DNA of 64,000 nucleotides from positions 1-64,000 of the forward strand of contig NZ_JAJSDQ010000009.1 of NCBI RefSeq assembly GCF_021272345.1, read 5' to 3'. Shown one piece after another: positions 57,526-64,000 of this stretch. The notes beneath the pieces are model-generated. The model was given only the letters and a program-made list of their open reading frames with translations. It ran no database searches and was not told the origin of the DNA. Numbering within the stretch: position 1 is the stretch's first letter; every line of letters starts with the position of its first letter. The position numbers and the translations under genes were made by a program. This stretch comes from Ornithinimicrobium sediminis (GTDB taxonomy: Bacteria; Actinomycetota; Actinomycetes; Actinomycetales; Dermatophilaceae).

Positions 57526-59390
57526 CCATCGGCCCTTTCGTCGGAGAACGCGATGTCGCCCAGGGTGACACCGCGGGGGTGGCCAGGAGCCTGCGCCTTC
57601 GGGTCGTAGGTCAGCTCCAGCTCCGGCAGCGGCTCGTCGGCCGGCGCGACCCCCGCCTTCTGCAGGGCGTAGCGCATGACGTCGGCGAAGACCGGCCCGG
57701 AGATGGTGCCACCGTACTGGCTGATCTCGGTCGGCCGCTGGATGGTCACCGCCACGACGTACTTCGGGTCGTCCGAGGGGGCGTAGCCGATGAACGAGGC
57801 GGTGGTGCGGCTGTAGCGGCCCAGCTCGTCGTCGTAGCGGTCGGCGGTGCTGGTCTTGCCGGCCACGTGGTAGCCCTCGACCGCCGCCGTCGGCGCGGTG
57901 CCGAAGAAGGTCGGCACCTGCTCCAGGATCTCGGTCAGGGTCTGCGAGGTCTCGGCGGAGACGACGCGCTCACCCTCGGGCACCGGCGCGGCGGTGTAGC
58001 GGCCCTGGTCGTCGGTGGTGCCCTCCACGACCGTCGGCGGGATGCGCACCCCGTCGTTGGCCATCGTCTGGTAGACCGACATCTGCTGCAGGGCGTTGCT
58101 GGACAGGCCCTGGCCGAACATCAGCGTGTAGCGGCTGGTGCGGCTCCACGTCTCGACCGGGGGCACCACGCCACCGGACTCGCCGGGCAGGCCCAGCCCG
58201 CTGGGGGTGCCCAGGCCGAACCTGCGCAGCCAGTCGTGCAGCTGCTGGTCCTCGAGCTTCTCGCCGTAGAGGATCGTGCCCATGTTGCTGGAGGTCGCGA
58301 GCACGCCGCCGAAGGTCTGCCACGGCGTCCTGGGGTCGTGCGCGTCCTTGAACGTCTTGCCGCCACGAGGCAGCCGGTAGGGCACGACGATGGGGGTGTC
58401 CCGCTCGACGATGCCCTCCTCCAGCGCCGCGGCCGCGGTGACCAGCTTGGCGGTGGAGCCGGGCTCGTAGACGTCCTCGACGACGTCGTTGCGCATGCCC
58501 TCGGAGGTCTGCTCCGGGTCGCTGGGGTCGAAGCCGGGGTAGGTCGCGGCCGTCACGATGCGCCCGGTCTCGACCTCCTGCACCAGCACGTAGCCGCTGA
58601 GGGCCTTTGCCTCCTCGACCCGCTTCTCCAGCGCGTCGTAGGCATACCACTGCAGGTCGGAATCGATGGACAGGCGCACGTCGCCGCCGTCGACCGCCGG
58701 GGTGTCGACCGCGGTGCCGGTGGTGATGACCTCGCCGTTGCCGCCGATCTCGAAGGTGCGCTCACCCGGGGTGCCGGTGAGCCAGTCGTGCCGGGTCAGC
58801 TCGACCCCGCCGGCCGGCGCCTCCCCCGCGCCCAGCCAGCCGAGCAGCTTGGCGTGCGACTCGCCGAGGGGGTAGAGGCGGTGGTGGAACTCCTCGGGGG
58901 TGACGCCAGGGATGCCGAGGTCCTTGACCTGCTGCCAGACCTCCGGTGAGACGTCCTTGACCAGGTAGGCCCAGCGCCCCTCGGTGGTCGAGATGACCCG
59001 CTCCAGGCGCTCGGGGTCCTCGCCGGTCACCTCCGCGACCGCCTGCGCCGCACCGGAGAAGCCGGAGCCCACGAGCTCGCCGTCCTCCCAGCGCTCGTAG
59101 GCGGCCACGTTGACCGGGTCGACCGCGATGTGCACCCGGTCGACGTCGACCGCCAGCGGCTCGCCGTTGACGTCGGTGATCGCGCCCCGGGTGGCCGGGA
59201 TGATGACCTGCTTGAGCCGCTCGTCGATGGCCGCGGCCGAGACGGTGGCGGCGTCGAGGCCCTGCAGCCGCACCAGCTGGGCGGCGAAGAGGCTGAAGAC
59301 GATCATGGTGCCCAGCAGCAGCATGCGCACCCGACGCTGCGGGTGGGCGACGCCGTGGTGGGCTGCGGTGGAGCTCTGCCTGCGTGCCAC
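57522..59390 (-). CDS. ftsI: Septal transpeptidase FtsI (class B PBP) with KTS motif
   Basis: This 622-residue bitopic enzyme crosslinks septal peptidoglycan. It has an N-terminal membrane helix (about 23-42), a dimerisation/pedestal region and a transpeptidase domain with the SxxK motif STAK (Ser312, Lys315) and the SxN motif SSN (367-369). The third motif reads KTS (512-514, in AGKTSTADRYD) instead of the usual KTG. It partners FtsW. The murE gene does not follow it. Confidence 0.95.
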   Translation of the reverse strand: MARRQSSTAAHHGVAHPQRRVRMLLLGTMIVFSLFAAQLVRLQGLDAATVSAAAIDERLKQVIIPATRGAITDVNGEPLAVDVDRVHIAVDPVNVAAYERWEDGELVGSGFSGAAQAVAEVTGEDPERLERVISTTEGRWAYLVKDVSPEVWQQVKDLGIPGVTPEEFHHRLYPLGESHAKLLGWLGAGEAPAGGVELTRHDWLTGTPGERTFEIGGNGEVITTGTAVDTPAVDGGDVRLSIDSDLQWYAYDALEKRVEEAKALSGYVLVQEVETGRIVTAATYPGFDPSDPEQTSEGMRNDVVEDVYEPGSTAKLVTAAAALEEGIVERDTPIVVPYRLPRGGKTFKDAHDPRTPWQTFGGVLATSSNMGTILYGEKLEDQQLHDWLRRFGLGTPSGLGLPGESGGVVPPVETWSRTSRYTLMFGQGLSSNALQQMSVYQTMANDGVRIPPTVVEGTTDDQGRYTAAPVPEGERVVSAETSQTLTEILEQVPTFFGTAPTAAVEGYHVAGKTSTADRYDDELGRYSRTTASFIGYAPSDDPKYVVAVTIQRPTEISQYGGTISGPVFADVMRYALQKAGVAPADEPLPELELTYDPKAQAPGHPRGVTLGDIAFSDERADG

Positions 59391-59393
59391 GGC

Positions 59394-59915
59394 TCAGCCT
59401 TCCGGTGTCGCCACCCCGCCGGGGCCGGCAAGGTCGTCCAGGACCGCCTCCCCGCTGCCCGGAGCAGGCAGGTCCACGGTAAAGGTCTGCTCGCCGTCCA
59501 CCCCGGCCGCCACGCCGAGGACCACCCCGTCGGACAGGCGCAGCACCGCGGTCGAGGGCGAGCGCACCATGCCCAGGCCCTCGGCCTTGCGCGACAGGCT
59601 GGCCGGCGAGCGCAGCTCGGCCAGCTCGGACTCCAGCGAGACCTGGCGGGCCTCGAGCCGGGCCTGGTCGGCGCGCAGGTCGCTCAGCACGAAGGAGCCC
59701 TCCGCGCGCACCGTGTTGAGCACGAGCATGAGCAGCAGGCCGGCGATGACCAGGGAGGCGCAGAGCATGCCGTAGCCGACGTGCGAGCTGCCCAGCGGTG
59801 CCGCGTCGACGACCCGCAGCCGGGGGCGCGTGCTGGTGCGGGCCGGGGTGCGCAGCGGTCGCGGGGCGACGCGGGCGGTGGCCGGGGCGGTGGCGGTCGC
59901 GGTCATCTGGCTCAT
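59394..59915 (-). CDS. ftsL: FtsL-like septum protein
   Basis: This 173-residue bitopic protein has a basic cytoplasmic tail (1-45), one membrane helix (about 48-70), then a short coiled coil (75-105) and a C-terminal extension. Sequence is weakly conserved, but its place between rsmH and ftsI and its topology fit FtsL, which with FtsB and FtsQ activates FtsWI. ATG 59915 overlaps the rsmH stop by 4 bases. Confidence 0.82.
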   Translation of the reverse strand: MSQMTATATAPATARVAPRPLRTPARTSTRPRLRVVDAAPLGSSHVGYGMLCASLVIAGLLLMLVLNTVRAEGSFVLSDLRADQARLEARQVSLESELAELRSPASLSRKAEGLGMVRSPSTAVLRLSDGVVLGVAAGVDGEQTFTVDLPAPGSGEAVLDDLAGPGGVATPEG

Positions 59916-60907
59916 CGGTGCTCCCTGCGGTGGCGGGTGGTGCTGGTGGCGCGAAGGCGCTCGGCCACGCGCAGCCGCACGGAGGCTGCACGCGGGTTGG
60001 TCTCGGTCTCGGTCGGGGGGGCCTTCTCGGCCCCCCGGGTCAGCAGGCGCAGCCAGGGACGCTGCTCGGGCAGCTCGACGGGCAGCCCGGGCGGCGCCGA
60101 GCTGGTCGCCCCCGCGGCCAGGACCTGCTTGGTGATGCGGTCCTCGAGGGAGTGGTAGGACAGCACGGCGACCCGCCCCCCGACGGCGAGCACGTCGAGC
60201 GTGGCGGGCAGCGCACGCGCCCAGACGGACAGCTCCTGGTTGACCTCGATGCGCAGCGCCTGGAAGGTGCGCTTGGCCGGGTGGCCGCCGCTGCGCTGGG
60301 AGGCGGCCGGCACGACGTCGTGCAGCAGCCGCACCAGCGGGCCGGAGGTGGTGAACGGCTCCTCCTCGCGGCGGCGCAGCACGGCCTTGGCGATCTTGCG
60401 GGCGAAGCGCTCCTCGCCGTAGTCGCGCAGGACGCGGGTCAGGTCCTCCACGGAGTAGGTGTTGAGCACGTCCGCGGCGGTCATGCCCTGGGTCTGGTCC
60501 ATCCGCATGTCGAGCGGGGTGTCGACCCGGTAGGCGAAGCCCCGGTCGTCGGCGTCGAGCTGCAGGGAGGAGACGCCCAGGTCGAAGAGCACCGCGTGCG
60601 CCTCGTGCAGGCCCAGGTCGGCCAGCACCTGCGGCACCTCGTCGTAGACCGCGTGCACGGCGGTGAACCGGTCACCGAAGCGCCCCAGCCGCTCACCGGC
60701 CAGGCGCAGCGCCTCGGTGTCACGGTCGATGCCGACGACGCGGGCCTGCGGGCACGCCTCCAGCAGGGCCTCGGCGTGCCCGCCCATGCCGAGCGTGCCG
60801 TCGAGGGCGACCGCCCCGGGCTGCTGCAGCGCCGGGGCCAGCAGCTCGACGACGCGGTCACGCAGCACCGGCACGTGCCGGTCACCGGCGGGGCCGCGGT
60901 CGGTCAT
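59912..60907 (-). CDS. rsmH: 16S rRNA (cytosine1402-N4)-methyltransferase
   Basis: This 331-residue SAM-dependent enzyme has [14 protein letters not shown] (SAM loop), [12 protein letters not shown] and [14 protein letters not shown] motifs. It methylates C1402 in the ribosomal P site. ATG 60907 has AGGAG seven bases upstream. It follows mraZ after 237 bases holding a duplicated 24-nt element. Confidence 0.96.
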   Translation of the reverse strand: MTDRGPAGDRHVPVLRDRVVELLAPALQQPGAVALDGTLGMGGHAEALLEACPQARVVGIDRDTEALRLAGERLGRFGDRFTAVHAVYDEVPQVLADLGLHEAHAVLFDLGVSSLQLDADDRGFAYRVDTPLDMRMDQTQGMTAADVLNTYSVEDLTRVLRDYGEERFARKIAKAVLRRREEEPFTTSGPLVRLLHDVVPAASQRSGGHPAKRTFQALRIEVNQELSVWARALPATLDVLAVGGRVAVLSYHSLEDRITKQVLAAGATSSAPPGLPVELPEQRPWLRLLTRGAEKAPPTETETNPRAASVRLRVAERLRATSTTRHRREHR

Positions 60908-61012
60908 CGGGAGCTCCTGGGCGAGGTGGGTGGTGCGGGGCTGGGGGTGCGGTCGGTGGTACGGGGTGTCCCTGGGGTCTGGTCCCCCACCGCCCTGCCG
61001 GGTGCCTCTCCT

Positions 61013-61079
61013 CCGGCGCCGGGGAAGGGGCGTCGGATGATCGGTCCGGGTGGGCCCGGCGCCGGGGAAGAGGCGTCGG
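61013..61079. repeat. Duplicated 24-nt element between mraZ and rsmH
   Basis: Two near-identical 24-nt copies (61013-61036 and 61056-61079; 23 of 24 bases match) lie 43 nt apart. Each begins with the 10-bp palindrome CCGGCGCCGG followed by GGAAG and RGGCGTCGG. They lie in the 5' leader of rsmH on the mraZ transcript, or around an internal promoter. Confidence 0.6.
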
Positions 61080-61144
61080 GAGGGGTGGGCGGGGGGCGAC
61101 CAGGCGCCAGGGACGGGTGTGCGGACGGTCCGTGCAGACGGCGG

Positions 61145-61576
61145 TCAGAGCAGGCCGGGGATCACCTCCTCGGAGAGCTCGGAGAAGGTCTGCTCGTTCT
61201 CCTGCAGGTATGCCGTCCAGGCGGCGGTGTCCCAGACCTCCAGGCGACCGCCGGTGCCGATGACGGTGCACTCGTGGGACAGGCCCGCGTAGTCGCGCAG
61301 CGCGGCCGGGATGGTGATGCGGCCCTGCTTGTCGGGGATCTCGTCGGAGGCCCCGGACAGGAAGACGCGCTGGTAGTCGCGCACGGCGCGGTTGGTGGTC
61401 GGGGTGCTCTGCATGGTGGACACGACCCGCTCGAACTCGGCCATCGGGAAGACGTAGAGGCAGCGCTCCTGCCCCCGGGTCACCACCAGGCCGGCGGCGA
61501 GGCGCTCGCGGTACTTGGCCGGCAGGAACATCCGGCCCTTGTCGTCCAGGCGCGGGGTGTGGGTGCCGAGGAACAT
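61145..61576 (-). CDS. mraZ: Transcriptional regulator MraZ
   Basis: This 143-residue protein has two tandem SpoVT/AbrB-like domains ([17 protein letters not shown] and [19 protein letters not shown]). It starts at the ATG at 61574-61576. MraZ binds repeated TGGGN boxes upstream of its own gene and controls the division cluster; three such boxes lie 52-76 bases upstream. Confidence 0.96.
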   Translation of the reverse strand: MFLGTHTPRLDDKGRMFLPAKYRERLAAGLVVTRGQERCLYVFPMAEFERVVSTMQSTPTTNRAVRDYQRVFLSGASDEIPDKQGRITIPAALRDYAGLSHECTVIGTGGRLEVWDTAAWTAYLQENEQTFSELSEEVIPGLL

Positions 61577-61627
61577 CGGCCTCACCCCTTCCCCGCTCGA
61601 CCCTGAGAACCACTGCTCTCCTGTGCG

Positions 61628-61659
61628 CCCCACTGTACGCCACTTCGCCCCACTGTCAA
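61628..61659 (-). promoter_or_regulatory. mraZ promoter overlapped by phased MraZ boxes
   Basis: On the minus strand TTGACA (61654-61659) and TACAGT (61632-61637) are 16 nt apart, a good promoter for the whole division cluster. Three boxes TGGGG, TGGCG and TGGGG (61648-61652, 61638-61642, 61628-61632) are spaced exactly 10 bp and cover the spacer and the -10 box, the known layout for MraZ autoregulation. Confidence 0.75.
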
Positions 61660-61862
61660 CGAGAAACGACCCCCGGATCGCCCCTTCGTCGCAGCATCGA
61701 CGCAGGTCAGGGGCCGTGGTGCGATGTGGGGCGGGATGCGCACCCCCTGGGTCCGTCCCTGCATCACCGCACGCGGGCCGGTCGCTGCGGGTAGGCCCTG
61801 ACTGACGGCATACCTGCAGGTCACGGCACTGCGACCGCGCAGCGGGAGCGGTGGCGTGGAGC

Positions 61863-61884
61863 GGGGTGGGGCACGGGGTGGGGG
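61863..61884 (+). promoter_or_regulatory. G-quadruplex motif upstream of moxR
   Basis: Four runs of four or five guanines separated by T, CAC and T make a textbook intramolecular G-quadruplex sequence. It lies about 100 bases upstream of the MoxR start in the 408-base region between mraZ and moxR. Further GGTGGGG tracts follow to 61903. The rest of that region holds the mraZ promoter and nothing else I recognise. Confidence 0.55.
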
Positions 61885-61984
61885 ACGGTGGGGCACACCG
61901 TGGAGCACGGCGCGGCTGCGACAGTGCCGGCGGGACGCCCGTGCAGTGGAGGTGCCGCCCAGCCGGATGGGGGAAGATCGACCC

Positions 61985-62956
61985 ATGTCCTCCCATGCCG
62001 TGCAGGCCGCCGACCTCGACGCCGTCCGCACCGTCGCCGCCGACGTGCACCGCGCGATCGCCACCGTCATCGAGGGCAAGGAGGACGCCCTGGCCACCGC
62101 GGTCACCGTGCTGCTGGCCGAGGGGCACCTGCTGCTGGAGGACGTGCCCGGCGTCGGCAAGACGATGCTCGCCAAGGCGATGGCCAAGGCCATCGACTGC
62201 CGGGTCAGCCGGGTGCAGTTCACCCCCGACCTGCTGCCCAGCGACATCACCGGCGTGAGCGTGTTCAACCAGGACTCGCGCACCTTCGAGTTCCGCCACG
62301 GTGCCGTCTTCGCCAACGTCGTCGTCGGCGACGAGATCAACCGTGCCTCCCCCAAGACCCAGTCGGCCCTGCTGGAGGCGATGGAGGAGCGCCAGGTCAC
62401 CGTGGACGGCGAGAGCCACCAGCTGCCCCGCCCGTTCCTGGTGATGGCGACCCAGAACCCCATCGAGATGGAAGGCACCTACCCGCTGCCCGAGGCCCAG
62501 CGCGACCGCTTCATGGCGCGCATCTCGCTGGGCTACCCCTCCCCCGAGGCCGAGCTGGAGATGCTCACCTCGCACGGCGAGCGCGACCCGCTGGCCGCGC
62601 TGCAGCCGGTCACCACCGGGGTGCAGGTGCAGGAGCAGATCGAGGCGATCCGCTCGCTGCACACCTCCCCGGCGCTGCGGCGCTACATCGTCGACCTGGT
62701 CACCGCGACCCGCCGGCACCAGCTGCTGCGCCTGGGCGCCTCCCCCCGGGCCGCCCTGCACCTGCTGCGGGCCTCCCGCGCCCACGCCGCGCTGGCCGGG
62801 CGCGACCATGTGCTGCCCGAGGACGTGCAGTGGCTCGCCGGCCCCGTGCTCACCCACCGGGTCATCCCCACCGGGGAGGCGCAGCTGGCCCGCACCTCCA
62901 CCGCCGAGATCGTCGCCGAGGTCGTGCAGCGCACCCCGGTGCCAGCAGCACGATGA
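61985..62956 (+). CDS. MoxR family AAA+ ATPase
   Basis: This 323-residue AAA+ chaperone-like ATPase has Walker [12 protein letters not shown], Walker [23 protein letters not shown] and sensor-1 [18 protein letters not shown]. MoxR proteins work with DUF58 and VWA proteins in protein-complex maturation or envelope stress. ATG 61985 has GGAAG upstream. It overlaps the DUF58 gene by 4 bases. Confidence 0.93.
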   Translation: MSSHAVQAADLDAVRTVAADVHRAIATVIEGKEDALATAVTVLLAEGHLLLEDVPGVGKTMLAKAMAKAIDCRVSRVQFTPDLLPSDITGVSVFNQDSRTFEFRHGAVFANVVVGDEINRASPKTQSALLEAMEERQVTVDGESHQLPRPFLVMATQNPIEMEGTYPLPEAQRDRFMARISLGYPSPEAELEMLTSHGERDPLAALQPVTTGVQVQEQIEAIRSLHTSPALRRYIVDLVTATRRHQLLRLGASPRAALHLLRASRAHAALAGRDHVLPEDVQWLAGPVLTHRVIPTGEAQLARTSTAEIVAEVVQRTPVPAAR

Positions 62957-64000
62957 ACCCCCTGGAGGTCCTGACCCCCCGCGGGCAGACCTTCTTCTGG
63001 CTCGGGCTGCTGGTCGTCCTGTCCGGCATGAGCCTGGGCTACCCCGACGTCACCCGCGTCGGGCTGCTCATCGCGGTGCTGCCGGTGTGCGCCCTCGTGC
63101 TCACCCGCCGCCGGCCCCCCTCGCTGGCGGTGCGCCGCGTCGTGCAGCCGGTGCGCCTGCAGCCCGACCAGCGGGGCCAGGTGGAGGTGCGCTTCGTCAA
63201 CGTCGGCACCCGCACCTCGGTGATGTACCTCGCCGAGGAGCACCTCGACCCGCGGCTGGGCGACCGGCCACGCTTCCTGCTGCCGCGGATGGACCCCGGT
63301 GAGGAGCGCACCGTGCGCTACCCGGTGCGCAGCCCGCACCGGGGCGCGTTCACGCTGGGCCCCCTCGGCCTGCGCCAGCGCGACCCCTTCGGCCTGACGT
63401 ATGTCGCGCTGCGTCTCTCCAGCACCGCCGAGGTGCTCGTGCTGCCGACGGTGCACGACCTGGGCGACGACCGGCTGCGCGCCTCGGCCCGCGGCAGCGA
63501 GGGTGAGCAGCCGCAGATGGTGGCCCTGCACGGCGAGGACGACGTGAGCATCCGCTCCTACCGCGACGGCGACGAGCTGCGCCGGGTGCACTGGCCGGCG
63601 ACCGCGCACCGCGGCGAGCTCATGGTGCGCCAGGAGGACCGGCCGGCCCGGCGCCGTGCCGTGCTGCTGCTCGACAGCCGGCGCAGCGCGCACGGCGACA
63701 CCCCCAGCCCGTCGTTCGAGTACGCCGTGTCCGCCGTCGCCTCGGTGGCCCGCCGGCTGCTCGTCGACGGCTTCGTGGTGCACCTGCTCACCCCGGCCAC
63801 CGTGCGGGACGGCAGCGCCGCGCACCCGATGGGGCTCGACGAGATGCTGGACACCCTGGCCCGTGCGGTGCCCGAGCCCGACGTGCAGCTCGAGGCCATC
63901 GCCGGGGCCGCGCACACCTTCACCTCCGGCGGCGTGCTGGCCGTGGCCGCCGTCGTGGCCCGTGACGCCGACCAGCTGCGGCACCTGGCCGGCATCCGCG
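62953..64000 (+). CDS. DUF58 domain protein, cut by window end
   Basis: ATG 62953 overlaps the moxR stop (ATGA). The visible 349 codons encode two N-terminal membrane helices ([17 protein letters not shown] and the next), a beta-rich region, and the DUF58 signature [20 protein letters not shown] followed by [12 protein letters not shown], a VWA-like fold. The 3' end lies beyond the window. MoxR-DUF58 pairs usually precede a transglutaminase-like gene. Confidence 0.88.
   Translation, partial: MNPLEVLTPRGQTFFWLGLLVVLSGMSLGYPDVTRVGLLIAVLPVCALVLTRRRPPSLAVRRVVQPVRLQPDQRGQVEVRFVNVGTRTSVMYLAEEHLDPRLGDRPRFLLPRMDPGEERTVRYPVRSPHRGAFTLGPLGLRQRDPFGLTYVALRLSSTAEVLVLPTVHDLGDDRLRASARGSEGEQPQMVALHGEDDVSIRSYRDGDELRRVHWPATAHRGELMVRQEDRPARRRAVLLLDSRRSAHGDTPSPSFEYAVSAVASVARRLLVDGFVVHLLTPATVRDGSAAHPMGLDEMLDTLARAVPEPDVQLEAIAGAAHTFTSGGVLAVAAVVARDADQLRHLAGIR

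Overview
The window comes from a high-GC (roughly 70% by eye) Gram-positive actinobacterium. The division gene order (mraZ-rsmH-ftsL-ftsI-murF-mraY-murD-ftsW-murG-murC-ftsQ-ftsZ ... pgeF-yggS-sepF-yggT-divIVA), the DivIVA/SepF pair, the many GTG starts with 4-nt stop/start overlaps and the TANNNT hexamers placed 5-6 nt before start codons all fit this phylum. The protein set looks most like the Micrococcales (Intrasporangiaceae/Ornithinimicrobium-type relatives); the genus is an inference. No tRNA, rRNA, CRISPR array, insertion sequence or prophage was recognised.

Left part (1-16 kb), accessory and surface genes: a secreted CHRD-like protein diverges from a choice-of-anchor-L adhesin-type protein whose signal peptide appears frameshifted. 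Then come an NmrA-type oxidoreductase, a large LuxR-type (LAL) regulator facing a two-gene methyltransferase + hydrolase/glycosyltransferase-fusion operon, a NYN-LOTUS RNase-like protein, a MOSC protein, a secreted M14 carboxypeptidase, a rhodanese and a voltage-sensor-like membrane protein without a recognisable pore filter.

Middle (15-33 kb): an Sfp-type phosphopantetheinyl transferase lies tail-to-tail with a Pls/PosA-type single-module NRPS (adenylation-carrier-membrane/left-handed-helix domains, as in poly-lysine synthetase). An MFS exporter with a possible coupled leader peptide is divergent from it. This is a plausible small system for making, activating and exporting a short isopeptide. 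Housekeeping genes follow: a K+ channel, a HIT protein, an ABC exporter pair, zwf, an orphan Flp pilin, ptrB and dnaE, then a lipoprotein.

Right part (33-62 kb), on the minus strand: the division and cell-wall cluster, read from mraZ at 61.6 kb down to rluD at 33.5 kb. Eight gene junctions from rsmH to ftsQ are 4-nt overlaps, and mraZ carries clear 10-bp-phased MraZ boxes over its own promoter. The outstanding architectural feature is a complete-looking tad (Flp pilus) operon (flp-tadE-tadG-cpaB-cpaE-cpaF-tadB-tadC) plus a miniature DivIVA paralogue lodged between ftsZ and pgeF, genes that are normally adjacent. The large DivIVA further down has a striking run of 11-residue repeats. At the far right a MoxR ATPase and a DUF58 protein (cut by the window end) begin a separate plus-strand operon; a strong G-quadruplex motif sits in their upstream region.

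Across the window an 8-mer, CGGCATAC, recurs far more often than base composition predicts. It occurs in all three reading frames and in intergenic DNA, which points to a DNA-level signal.
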